From the NCBI RefSeq assembly GCF_900166665.1, contig NZ_LT800494.1:3921136-3985135 (forward strand): DNA of 64,000 bases, given 5' to 3'. Origin of the DNA: Cytobacillus gottheilii (GTDB lineage: Bacteria > Bacillota > Bacilli > Bacillales > Cytobacillaceae). Under the pieces are notes generated by a model. The model was not told the origin of the DNA, searched no databases, and saw nothing but the letters and a program-made list of their open reading frames with translations. Made by a program: the position numbers and the translations under genes. Of this stretch, positions 26,876 through 35,314 are shown piece by piece (within the stretch, counting starts at the first letter, position 1; the number at the start of each line of letters is the position of its first letter).

Positions 26876-27054
26876 TCTTATAAGGCCTACTAAGCTCTTA
26901 ACAGAGCACCTACCCACTTATCAATAAATAATTGCATCTTAGAAAGCCTTTTCAACATATTAACCTCTTAAACTTACATCTTAGTCACAAAATGTTCATA
27001 ATTCCCTCTTAATCTTCTATACTTATTGTAAACGCATACAAGGGGGATTTATAT
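26876..27054 (+). promoter_or_regulatory. Leader of the cstA-type gene with repeated CTCTTA/CATCTTAG words
   Basis: CATCTTAG occurs at about 26936 and 26983, CTCTTAA at about 26965 and again further on; LytTR regulators bind direct repeats of this size, but the spacing here is irregular. A possible promoter is TTCATA, 17 bases, TATACT ending near 27023. CAAGGGGG precedes the ATG. Confidence 0.35.
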
Positions 27055-28512
27055 ATGATTACTTTTCTTGCCTCTATCGCACTTTTAATTATCGGATATT
27101 TTACTTACGGTAAGTATGTAGAAAAAGTATTCGGCGTTAAAACGGCGAGAGCAACTCCAGCATACACCCATTCTGACGGAGTTGATTATCTGCCAATGAG
27201 CACTCCGAAAAACTCATTAATCCAGCTATTAAATATTGCTGGTACGGGGCCAATTTTCGGGCCAATCATGGGAGCGCTTTACGGTCCCGTTGCTTTCATT
27301 TGGATAGTTATTGGCTGTATTTTTGCCGGTGCTGTTCATGATTATTTAACAGGAATGATCTCTATCCGCAACCGCGGAGCCCATTTACCAGAGCTTGCGA
27401 GCAAGTTTCTTGGCAAAGTGATGAAGCACGTTGTTAACGCATTTGCAGTCCTTCTTCTTTTACTTGTCGGAACTGTTTTCGTTTCTACACCAGCAGACCT
27501 GTTATATGTGCTTTCAGACGGAAGTGTTGCTTTATGGATTATTATTGCAGCTATTTTCTTATACTATATTTTGGCTACTTTACTGCCAGTGGATAAAATT
27601 ATCGGCCGCTTATACCCTTATTTCGGAGCACTTCTCATTATTAGTGCACTAGGAGTAGGAATTGGTCTAATTGTAACAGGTGCAAAAATTCCTGAGATTT
27701 CATTGTCAAATTTCCACCCTGACAATTTACCAATCTTCCCGCTTATTTTCTTTACGATTACTTGCGGTGCTTTATCTGGATTCCATGCAACACAAACACC
27801 AATCATCTCTAGAACAACTCAAAAAGAACACCAGGGTCGTAAAATTTTCTACGGTATGATGATTGCTGAAGGTATTATTGCGATGATCTGGGCAGCAGCT
27901 GCGATGAGTATGTTTGATGGTTATAACGGTTTAAGTGACATGCTTGCAAACGGTGGTCCTGGTGCTGTTGTTTCAGAAGTTTCTACTACACTTCTAGGCG
28001 CAATCGGCGGTACACTTGCCATTTTAGGAGTTGTTGTTTTACCAATTACTTCTGGAGACACAGCTTTTAGAAGTGCACGTATGATTATTGCTGAATATAT
28101 CAACATGGCTCAAAAGAAGATTTCTTCTCGCCTGTGGATTGCTCTTCCGCTTTTTGCAATCTCAGTTGTTCTGACTCAAATTGATTTTAACATCTTATGG
28201 AGATACTTCAGCTGGGCTAACCAAGCGACAGCGGTTATTGCATTATTTGTAGGAGCTATGTATTTATATATCGCTAAGAAAAATTACTGGATATCATTAA
28301 TACCAGGAACATTTATGCTTGTGATGGTTTGGACCTATATTTTAAATGCTCAAATCGGATTTAATCTTCCAATGAATATTTCTTGGATTGTTTCTGGCAT
28401 AGCGTCTGCCCTATTGGTTGTGTTATTCTTTAGAGCAGCGAAAAAAGCGCGAGCCAATAATCTTCCACTTGAGATTGACATCTCGGATTACAATAAAAAT
28501 ATCGCATCATAA
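27055..28512 (+). CDS. CstA-family carbon-starvation/pyruvate-type transporter
   Basis: The membrane protein has 485 residues and about twelve to thirteen helices, with family motifs LLNIAGTGPIFGPIMGALYGP, CGALSGFHATQTP and LPITSGDTAFRSARM. E. coli CstA and BtsT, which take up pyruvate and perhaps peptides, are about 700 residues; this is the shorter Firmicute form. Placement directly after lytST parallels BtsSR-BtsT, so pyruvate uptake is the best guess. Confidence 0.85.
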   Translation: MITFLASIALLIIGYFTYGKYVEKVFGVKTARATPAYTHSDGVDYLPMSTPKNSLIQLLNIAGTGPIFGPIMGALYGPVAFIWIVIGCIFAGAVHDYLTGMISIRNRGAHLPELASKFLGKVMKHVVNAFAVLLLLLVGTVFVSTPADLLYVLSDGSVALWIIIAAIFLYYILATLLPVDKIIGRLYPYFGALLIISALGVGIGLIVTGAKIPEISLSNFHPDNLPIFPLIFFTITCGALSGFHATQTPIISRTTQKEHQGRKIFYGMMIAEGIIAMIWAAAAMSMFDGYNGLSDMLANGGPGAVVSEVSTTLLGAIGGTLAILGVVVLPITSGDTAFRSARMIIAEYINMAQKKISSRLWIALPLFAISVVLTQIDFNILWRYFSWANQATAVIALFVGAMYLYIAKKNYWISLIPGTFMLVMVWTYILNAQIGFNLPMNISWIVSGIASALLVVLFFRAAKKARANNLPLEIDISDYNKNIAS

Positions 28513-28579
28513 AAATTGCTTTGGAAGAAGGGCACGTGCAGAAAGCATGTGCTCTTTACCTTTTAAGGAGGAATTCAAA

Positions 28580-29497
28580 TTGAGAATTTTAGTTGTTGGC
28601 GCAGGGGCGATCGGCGGATATTTCGGCGGCAGACTTGCTGAAAAAGGCGAGGATGTAACATTTTTAGTAAGAGATAAAAGAAAGAAATTTCTTGAGCAGC
28701 ATGGGCTTTCAATTGAAAGTGTGAATGGCAGTATTGAACTTGCTCCTAAAATGATTTTAAGCGGAGAGAAGGCGGATCCATTTGATGTCATTTTGCTTTC
28801 TGTAAAATCCTATCACCTCGATCAGGCAGTCACAAGTATGAAACCTTATGTTGGAGATCATACATATATTCTTCCTCTCCTAAATGGGATTGCTCATCTA
28901 GATGTATTGCAGGATGTTTTTGGCAAAGAAAAGGTCCTAGGCGGGTTATGCTTTATTGAAACCACCATCGGCGAATCCGGAAATATTGTTCAAATGAGTC
29001 CTCTTCACGAGCTCGTATTTGGAGCACTGCCTTCAACGGATCAGGAGAACTTGCCCCAATTGAAAGAAGCTTTGTCGGGTACAAAGGCAGATATACGATT
29101 CTCAGATTCTATTGAACAGGAGATGTGGCACAAATATGTATTTATCTCTGCCCTCTCTGGAGTCACTTCTCTCTTTCGATCACCAATTGGGCCGATTCGA
29201 GATGATCTGAACGGCCAAGCCGCCATTCAGTCTGTTGTAGATGAAGTCGTATCGATTGCTGAAAGGCTCAATGCTCCAGTAGCAGACAATATCAAAGAGA
29301 TCGTTTTAAACAAACTTCATATACTTGGACATTCAATGAAGTCATCACTGCAGCGTGATATGGAAAAGAACCTTCCAACTGAAGGAGACCATTTCTTTGA
29401 GTATTTGCTCTCTCATACAGAGCATACACAAATGCCAACACCTCTTCTTTCAACGATACTTGCTAATATTACAATATATGAAAGAACTCTTTCTTAA
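28580..29497 (+). CDS. panE: 2-dehydropantoate 2-reductase (ApbA/PanE family)
   Basis: This NADPH enzyme reduces ketopantoate to pantoate in coenzyme A synthesis. It has 305 residues and begins MRILVVGAGAIGGYFGGRLAEKG, the nucleotide motif. The catalytic lysine region is VKSYHLDQA and the C-terminal domain has WHKYVFISALSG and SSLQRDMEKNLPTEGD. The start is TTG 28580, ten bases after AAGGAGG; longer upstream frames overlap cstA and are not coding. Bacillus carries several PanE-like paralogues, so the exact substrate is not certain. Confidence 0.83.
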   Translation: MRILVVGAGAIGGYFGGRLAEKGEDVTFLVRDKRKKFLEQHGLSIESVNGSIELAPKMILSGEKADPFDVILLSVKSYHLDQAVTSMKPYVGDHTYILPLLNGIAHLDVLQDVFGKEKVLGGLCFIETTIGESGNIVQMSPLHELVFGALPSTDQENLPQLKEALSGTKADIRFSDSIEQEMWHKYVFISALSGVTSLFRSPIGPIRDDLNGQAAIQSVVDEVVSIAERLNAPVADNIKEIVLNKLHILGHSMKSSLQRDMEKNLPTEGDHFFEYLLSHTEHTQMPTPLLSTILANITIYERTLS

Positions 29498-29504
29498 TAT
29501 AACG

Positions 29505-29791
29505 CTGAGACTTCACTGTTTCAGCCAATAATCAGTCCGGACGATTAGAGGATTTTCCATACATCTTCTTTCTAATCGTTCGGATTTTAATTTTCCACTT
29601 TGGATCCATTCGAAATAAAGAAAAGGATGTGACCATTCATCCTTAACCGTCCTCCCTTTGAAAAATAGTGTTAGTTCAATGAATAAATGAAAATTTTTGT
29701 AAGTTTTCTTTACTTCACGATGGAACTCCCTTTATAATTTTGATAGCCTATTATTGATTCATTTTGCAGTTTGTTTTTTTGGAGGATTCTA
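29505..29791. other. Gap with a hairpin related to the MITE-like repeats
   Basis: TCCGGACGATTAG and CTAATCGTTCGGA (about 29538-29585) form a stem like that of repeats A-D, preceded by CAGCC, so this may be a decayed copy. It could terminate the panE transcript. The rest is AT-rich promoter-type sequence for the kinase gene. Confidence 0.45.
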
Positions 29792-31057
29792 TTGCTTACA
29801 CTAATTAAACCGCTTCTCGTGAATATAACCATCCTATTATCCTTTACCTTTAATGCAAATCTGTTTTTTCCTTTCCAATCCAAAACAATTATGACCATAA
29901 AACAGAAAGTCATCTACGGTCTAATCGGCTCTTTTGGAGCACTCGTTTGTATGATGTATCCTATAGAAACATTAGGAGAAACACATTTTGACTTTAGAAT
30001 GATCGCAATCATGATTACTGTCTTATATGCTGGGATTTTATCAGGCTCAATCGTTTTAGTCAGTGTTCTTGTGTTCCGTACTATTGTCGGAGGCGATTTT
30101 CTTTTCATTGGTTTACTTGTTTCGTTTCTTCCTTTTCTCATTGCAGCTGTGTTTAGAGCAATTATTTTAAGAAAGGCACAGCATCGCAGACTAATCGGCA
30201 CTTTAATGGTGTGTACTTACATGGTGATTTATATTCTAATTATTTCTTTCTATATTGAAAATCTCCAATTCTCATTTTATGCTGTTTATTTCTTCGCCTT
30301 ATTTTGCACCATTATGGCGCTGTTTTATATTATTGAACGCCTCTTTGCTGCGAATAAACAAATAGATGAAATGGTTTATGTTGATAAATTAAATATGGTA
30401 GGACAGCTTGCGGCCTCCATCGCTCATGAAATTCGCAACCCTCTATCAACTGTCAGAGGCTTTATCCAATTTATGAGCAAGGATACTCAAGATGAGAATC
30501 TAAAAAAATACTCTCCCCTGATTTTGGATGAACTTGACAGGACGAACGCAATCATAACAAACTATTTGCAGGCAGCAAAACCAGAAAAATTTCAGCAAAC
30601 CGATATTCCCATCCATACGGTTATTGAAGAAAGTGTAGAACTGTTTAAACCGCTTGCAGCGTTTGAAAATGTAGTGATTGATTATCAGTATCCAGGCAGC
30701 TTTTATGTACGGGGGGATGCACATTATTTTAAGCAAGCATTTATGAATATTATTAAAAATTCTATTGAATCTATTGAGCACTCTGGCATGATCCATGTAA
30801 AGCTTATCGGTGATTATACAAATCGTCAGCTAAAAATCGTTATAAATGATAATGGTAAAGGAATGTCAGCAGAGCAGCTGAAACTGATTGGACTTCCATT
30901 CTACACAACAAAAACAAAGGGAACTGGTCTTGGCAGCATGGTCACCAATAAAATCATCCGTGAAATGAATGGAAGAATTGAATACAGAAGTGAGCTGCAA
31001 AAAGGGACAGAAGTGACCATCATTCTCCCCTTGCTTATACTAAATAACAACGGTTGA
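29792..31057 (+). CDS. KinB-like orphan sensor histidine kinase
   Basis: The product has 421 residues. The N-terminal half has about six membrane segments including a 5TMR-LYT-like stretch (FDFRMIAIMITVLYAGILSG). The kinase core has the phospho-histidine in ASIAHEIRNPLSTVRGFIQFM (about residue 220) and ATP-binding boxes NIIKNSIES, DNGKGM and GTGLGSMV. No response regulator adjoins it. The layout matches B. subtilis KinB, which feeds the Spo0F phosphorelay, so a sporulation role is likely. TTG 29792 follows GGAGG by six bases. Confidence 0.8.
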   Translation: MLTLIKPLLVNITILLSFTFNANLFFPFQSKTIMTIKQKVIYGLIGSFGALVCMMYPIETLGETHFDFRMIAIMITVLYAGILSGSIVLVSVLVFRTIVGGDFLFIGLLVSFLPFLIAAVFRAIILRKAQHRRLIGTLMVCTYMVIYILIISFYIENLQFSFYAVYFFALFCTIMALFYIIERLFAANKQIDEMVYVDKLNMVGQLAASIAHEIRNPLSTVRGFIQFMSKDTQDENLKKYSPLILDELDRTNAIITNYLQAAKPEKFQQTDIPIHTVIEESVELFKPLAAFENVVIDYQYPGSFYVRGDAHYFKQAFMNIIKNSIESIEHSGMIHVKLIGDYTNRQLKIVINDNGKGMSAEQLKLIGLPFYTTKTKGTGLGSMVTNKIIREMNGRIEYRSELQKGTEVTIILPLLILNNNG

Positions 31058-31083
31058 CCGGTAGAATGGGAGGGGATTTAAGA

Positions 31084-31806
31084 TTGATTGGTTTAGTCGT
31101 AACTTTAATCATTATGATCATGATCTTTAGTCTTCTTGGGTGGGCAATTCGGTATAAACAAGCATACTTTCTATTATCGGGATTTGCCACTATGACCGAG
31201 GACGAGCAAAAAGAATATTTGCAAAATGGATACCCGCAAAAAGCAGGAGGCATGCTGATCATTACAGCAATTGGAACACTGCTGCTATTACCTTTGCTCT
31301 TTACTTCATTCACGTATGCAGGTGAAACTCTTTTTGGCTGCATTTTGCTCTTTTTGTTTGGAGGATTTATTTATCTGTCAAAATATGAACTTAAGCATAA
31401 ACGGAAAAAAAGCTATATTATTAGTATCTCCTTATTTGTTATAGTTGTTGGTGGAGTTAGCGCATTAATGATTTTCACTTACCAGGATTATGAAGTAACC
31501 GTGGAGAATGATCAGCTCGAAATTACCGGGATGTATGGACAGCAATGGCCAATTGATGAGCTGGAATCAGTGGAGCTGCTGGATGAAATGCCTGAAATTA
31601 CATTAAAAACAAACGGTGTTGGCGTTGGAACATTAGCAAAAGGGAATTTCAATGTAAAAGAATACGGAAATAGTTTGCTATTTATTCATAATGATCGCGT
31701 GCCTGTTATTTTGATTGAAACAAATGATAAACCTATATTTTTGAATAATAAGGCACCCGCAATTACACAAAAATGGTTTGAAGAGCTCCGCCTGCTCATA
31801 CAATAA
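31084..31806 (+). CDS. DUF3784-like membrane protein with C-terminal PH-like region
   Basis: The product has 240 residues. The first ~100 residues hold four hydrophobic segments in the DUF3784 style (LGWAIRYKQAYFLLSGFATMTEDEQ). The C-terminal ~100 residues are beta-rich and recall a bacterial PH-like domain (ITGMYGQQWPIDELESVELLDEMPEI). TTG 31084 is preferred because GGGAGGGG lies eight bases before it. It follows the kinase gene by 26 bases and is probably co-transcribed. Function unknown. Confidence 0.65.
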   Translation: MIGLVVTLIIMIMIFSLLGWAIRYKQAYFLLSGFATMTEDEQKEYLQNGYPQKAGGMLIITAIGTLLLLPLLFTSFTYAGETLFGCILLFLFGGFIYLSKYELKHKRKKSYIISISLFVIVVGGVSALMIFTYQDYEVTVENDQLEITGMYGQQWPIDELESVELLDEMPEITLKTNGVGVGTLAKGNFNVKEYGNSLLFIHNDRVPVILIETNDKPIFLNNKAPAITQKWFEELRLLIQ

Positions 31807-31886
31807 AGATGCAGTGTTTTCACGGATATTTTTTTGGGAATGATATAGTTATCAATAGAACAAGAATATTGGGAGGATCATAATAC

Positions 31887-32843
31887 ATGTCTTACATACT
31901 GTTAATCGCAGGCTTTGCTCTTTTAATTTTTGGAGCTAACTTCTTTGTTGATGGGGCTTCAAAAATTGCAGGTTTCCTGAGAATATCTCCTCTTTTAATC
32001 GGTTTAACCATCGTTGCTTTTGGCACGAGTTCCCCTGAGGCAACCGTTAGTATACTGGCAGCTTTAGATAATAGCGCTGATGTCGCGATTGGAAACGTGG
32101 TTGGAAGCAATATCTTTAATATCACTCTTGTTGTTGGATTAACAGCAGTAATCTTTCCTTTACAAGTTGAAAGTACAACAATAAGAAAAGAAATCCCATT
32201 CACCCTGCTGGCAAGTACTGCCTTATTCATTTTTATAAGCGATATACTCCTTGACGGAGGTTCGGCTAATGTCATAACAAGAAGTGACGGTTTCATTCTT
32301 TTGCTCTTCTTTGCCGTTTTTCTCTACTATTTATTTGAAGTGGCCAGAAAAAATAGAACAGAAGCACCTGCGGATCACGTTAAACCAACTACTGCTGTAT
32401 GGGTAAAGCAAATTGTATTCACTTTGCTGGGTCTTGCTGCGATTATCTTTGGCGGAGATCTGGTGGTCAGCAGCAGCACTGAAATTGCTTATTCCTTAGG
32501 CATGAGTGAAACCTTAGTCGGGTTAACCATTGTTGCTATTGGTACTTCCCTTCCTGAGCTAGTTACTTCTATTACCGCTGCAATTAAGAAAGAAAGTGAA
32601 ATTGCATTAGGAAATATTGTGGGCAGTAATATTTTTAATATTTTATTTGTGCTTGGTACTTCTGCTGCAATAGCTCCTTTACCGGCAGATCCAAAGATTT
32701 TCATTGATATTACGATTATGATTTTGCTGACAATCGTCCTGCTTATTTTCTCCCGCTCCCACTATAAGGTTGGAAAATTTGAAGGAATTGTATTGGCTGC
32801 AGCCTATGTTGTTTATATTGTTTATATAATAGGAAGAAATTAA
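31887..32843 (+). CDS. Calcium/sodium antiporter, CaCA (YrbG) family
   Basis: This cation/Ca2+ exchanger has 318 residues and ten membrane helices in two inverted halves. The two alpha-repeats are plain: FGTSSPEATVSILAAL with AIGNVVGSNIFNI, and IGTSLPELVTSITAAI with ALGNIVGSNIFNI. The acidic residues in both repeats needed for Ca2+ are present. GGGAGGATC precedes the ATG. A shared terminator separates it from the convergent MFS gene. Confidence 0.9.
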   Translation: MSYILLIAGFALLIFGANFFVDGASKIAGFLRISPLLIGLTIVAFGTSSPEATVSILAALDNSADVAIGNVVGSNIFNITLVVGLTAVIFPLQVESTTIRKEIPFTLLASTALFIFISDILLDGGSANVITRSDGFILLLFFAVFLYYLFEVARKNRTEAPADHVKPTTAVWVKQIVFTLLGLAAIIFGGDLVVSSSTEIAYSLGMSETLVGLTIVAIGTSLPELVTSITAAIKKESEIALGNIVGSNIFNILFVLGTSAAIAPLPADPKIFIDITIMILLTIVLLIFSRSHYKVGKFEGIVLAAAYVVYIVYIIGRN

Positions 32844-32846
32844 AGA

Positions 32847-32882
32847 AAAGAGCCGGTACCGTTTATTCGACCGGCTCTTTTT
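32847..32882. terminator. Bidirectional terminator
   Basis: AAAGAGCCGGT and ACCGGCTCTTT form a perfect 11-bp stem with T on both sides, between the antiporter and the minus-strand MFS gene. Confidence 0.85.
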
Positions 32883-32895
32883 TGCACACTATTCC

Positions 32896-34176
32896 TTAAG
32901 CTTCTGCACTTAGAACGGGGTTAGTCTTTTCATCTAAATCCCTTAAGTGGTTGATCAGAGTACGTTTCCAAAGATGATAACAAAGCATCAGAAAAATACT
33001 CAAACCACATATAGCCAATAATATCCAAACAGGCACACTCTCGAGCAATGCTCCAAATATGATATAGCCTAACGGTGTCATGGCACTGGCACCCATCTCC
33101 ATAATGGACATTACTCTTCCTCTAAACGCGTCTGGTGTACTCTTTTGCAATAAGACCATTACAGGCATATTAATGAGCATAACAAAGCTCGACAGCAGAA
33201 GCACCATCAAGATTAAGTAAATAAACACGACGTTATTGGAGATCTCAGTTAACCCTGGCATACTAGGAAGACCCAGCAATATTAATACCAGTGATAATGA
33301 AATCATTCCGCCAAAAATGGCATTCTCTTTCTTTTTGATCTCTGGTCTTGAGGATAAGTATATGGCCATAATTAGCATTCCAACAGAAAGGGACCCTTCA
33401 ATGATGCCTAGCTGAAAAGGCTCCATCCCCTTAACTGTCAGCACTAAATATGGCATCGCAACTGGGAAAATAGCAAACCAGAAGTTAATCCATATACAAA
33501 CTAGGATTAGATTAAAGATAAATGGCTGATTTTTCACATAAACAAAGCCTGTTTTTATATCTTTAAAGAAATTGCTAGGTTCATTTCCTTCTTTTTTCTC
33601 AGAGAACAGATGATAGTTAATCAGAATACTGGCAATTCCAGATATCGTGAAAGCAACAATGTTAATCATCATAAAAAAGGGAAGCTTCATAAAACTGAAT
33701 AAAACTCCTCCTAATACGGGACCTAAAATAGTCGCCATTGATGCTGCTGCTTGGTTGAGAGACATGGCCTTTTGTAAATGATCTGAACCAATCATATTGT
33801 AGATGGATGAGGTCACTGCAGTAGAGTAAAATGTGTTGAGGGTACTTAACACAGCTGTTGCCGTATAAAGAAGCCAAATTTCAGGAAATACAAAATGAAA
33901 TAGAAGTAAAATGATCGTTAGCCAAATGGCACAAGCAAAGTCTGAAATAACAATGATCTTCTTGCGGTCCAGTCTGTCACTGAGCGCTCCAGCCACCGGA
34001 GCCAGAAGAATACGCGGGAGAACACTCAGCATTAATGTAATCGCAAAATTTAAGCTTGATCCTGTTTCAGCAAGGATGTATAAACCAATCGCAAACCCAT
34101 AAAGAGAAGATCCTAAAACTGCAATCATCTTTCCAGAGACAAAAAGGATTAGATTCTTTTTGACTGCCCCATTCAT
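32896..34176 (-). CDS. MFS exporter of the macrolide-efflux (MefA-like) type
   Basis: The product has 426 residues and twelve helices, starting AVKKNLILFVSGKMIAVLGSSLYGFAIGLYI, with GALSDRLDRKKIIVISD as motif A and RGRVMSIMEMGASAMTPLGY in the second half, typical of the DHA3/MFS_3 group. Its ATG overlaps the stop of the ArsR-like regulator by four bases, so the two are translationally coupled and the regulator probably controls this pump. The substrate is unknown. Confidence 0.83.
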   Translation of the reverse strand: MNGAVKKNLILFVSGKMIAVLGSSLYGFAIGLYILAETGSSLNFAITLMLSVLPRILLAPVAGALSDRLDRKKIIVISDFACAIWLTIILLLFHFVFPEIWLLYTATAVLSTLNTFYSTAVTSSIYNMIGSDHLQKAMSLNQAAASMATILGPVLGGVLFSFMKLPFFMMINIVAFTISGIASILINYHLFSEKKEGNEPSNFFKDIKTGFVYVKNQPFIFNLILVCIWINFWFAIFPVAMPYLVLTVKGMEPFQLGIIEGSLSVGMLIMAIYLSSRPEIKKKENAIFGGMISLSLVLILLGLPSMPGLTEISNNVVFIYLILMVLLLSSFVMLINMPVMVLLQKSTPDAFRGRVMSIMEMGASAMTPLGYIIFGALLESVPVWILLAICGLSIFLMLCYHLWKRTLINHLRDLDEKTNPVLSAEA

Positions 34177-34643
34177 TCTTTTTCCTCCTCAGTCATTTCC
34201 TCGACCCTAAAATCAAAAACATACGGTTTTCTGCCTTCACGCTCTTTAACCGTCATTTTAATGTACTTCATAATTAATGCATCAATATCATCATCAAATG
34301 CTTGTTTCTCCTCCTCTGTTAAGGACAAATTCGTTCTGCTCGTTCCTTTTTTTACATCTGAAATCTCCACCCCTTTTAACATAAAGTGAGTGGCTTTAGA
34401 ACGATAATACTTTTCCACAATTCCCCGGTTTTCTTTTGTTTCTGTCATTTCTAGAATGCCGCCATTGTATAGCTGCTGTATATGGTAATGAATACTGCCT
34501 GGCGTTTTCCCCATTTCATCTGCCACTTGCTTTGCTGTCATCTGATTTTCAGCGAGCAGGTAAATGATTTTCACACGCAAAGTGCTGGAAATAAGCTTCT
34601 GCTGTTCTAGATTGATTTCCATAGATTTTTTTTCAAATTTCAT
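34173..34643 (-). CDS. ArsR-like helix-turn-helix repressor
   Basis: The 156-residue cytoplasmic DNA-binding protein has a winged helix at about 15-80 (TLRVKIIYLLAENQMTAKQVADEMGKTPGSIHYHIQQLY) and an acidic C-terminal tail. No metal-binding cysteines are present, so it is not a metal sensor. It heads the two-gene operon with the MFS exporter. A promoter with a palindrome in its spacer lies upstream (34746-34789), consistent with autorepression. Confidence 0.8.
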   Translation of the reverse strand: MKFEKKSMEINLEQQKLISSTLRVKIIYLLAENQMTAKQVADEMGKTPGSIHYHIQQLYNGGILEMTETKENRGIVEKYYRSKATHFMLKGVEISDVKKGTSRTNLSLTEEEKQAFDDDIDALIMKYIKMTVKEREGRKPYVFDFRVEEMTEEEKE

Positions 34644-34745
34644 TTTTTCACATCCGCTTTTTTCTTTTATGTTGCTTATTAAAGCTTTGCCAATGAACTT
34701 TCTATAAAAACTTTACAATCGGATTTGATTGTTTATTTCAAAATT

Positions 34746-34789
34746 ATTATATGTTCTAATTTTTTAGAATGCAATAATAAGTTAGAACA
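34746..34789 (-). promoter_or_regulatory. Promoter and candidate operator of the ArsR-like/MFS operon
   Basis: On the minus strand TTGCAT (34769-34774), 17 bases, TATAAT (34746-34751). The spacer contains TTCTAA...TTAGAA, and a third TTAGAAC-type half-site lies upstream (34782-34789; TTAGAACA against TGTTCTAA at 34752-34759). A repressor bound here would block the polymerase. Confidence 0.6.
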
Positions 34790-34884
34790 AAAATTCGACA
34801 ACTCTAACTCACTCAATTAACAAGGTTCTATTTTGAGTGAGTATCGTTCTTATCTGATTTTTTCTTGCTCTTCATTTGAAGGAA

Positions 34885-35100
34885 GTGGTGAAATAAGCGG
34901 AGATTTTTCCCTTATTTATAGAATTGAACTATATTGGGGTGAAATAAGCGCAGATTTTACGGTTATATAGAATAAAATCACCTGTTTGCAAGATTTTTGG
35001 ATAGTTAGAGGGAATTTTTCCGTCTATTTAAGCTCAATTTATGTGATTTTATGATTTAAGCGGAATTCTTCCGCCTATTTATGAGAATTTAATTCTTGAG
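34885..35100. repeat. Array of AAGCGG-type hairpin units
   Basis: Units such as GAAATAAGCGGAGATTTTTC and TTTAAGCGGAATTCTTCCGCC recur at spacings of about 51, 59 and 53 bases. It is the same family as the array at 19700-19900; a single decayed unit lies near 39113. Confidence 0.6.
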
Positions 35101-35129
35101 TTTTGGAATAAATGTAACATGCCTGTTAA

Positions 35130-35210
35130 TTGAAACAAAAGAGTGCGAGGCAGCTGCTTAGACTCCGCACATCCGCCCAGTCGGAAAGAGAATTCTAAAG
35201 TGGAAAAAGG
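35130..35210. repeat. Core-type dispersed repeat, free-standing copy
   Basis: Reading from GAAACAAAAGAGTGCGAGG to TAAAGTGGAAA, it corresponds in reverse complement to the copy at 55989-56078, with substitutions. Confidence 0.5.
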
Positions 35211-35244
35211 TTTTCAAAAACAGCCCAAAAAATTGTCTACAAAA

Positions 35245-35291
35245 AAAACCAAATCATTAGACAGATGAATATCGACTAATGGTTTGGTTTT
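35245..35291 (-). terminator. Terminator of the catalase gene
   Basis: AAAACCAAATCATTAG pairs with CTAATGGTTTGGTTTT; on the minus strand TTTTTT follows. Confidence 0.8.
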
Positions 35292-35314
35292 TTAATAGCT
35301 GTAATAATTATAGC

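Larger units (their letters stand above)
34644..35314. other. 671-base gap: promoter, hairpin repeat array, repeat copy, terminator
   Basis: It holds, in order, the ArsR-like promoter/operator, four AAGCGG-type units starting near 34890, 34941, 35000 and 35053, a core-type repeat copy at about 35130-35210 and the catalase terminator at 35245-35291. No gene was found. Confidence 0.65.

Noticed and set aside
28418-28579. Longer N-terminus for the ketopantoate reductase
   Set aside because: It overlaps the cstA-type gene and would displace the N-terminal nucleotide-binding motif; TTG 28580 has a good ribosome site.
34793-34799. Spo0A box (TTCGACA)
   Set aside because: A single seven-base match in an AT-rich gap without a sporulation gene downstream is expected by chance.
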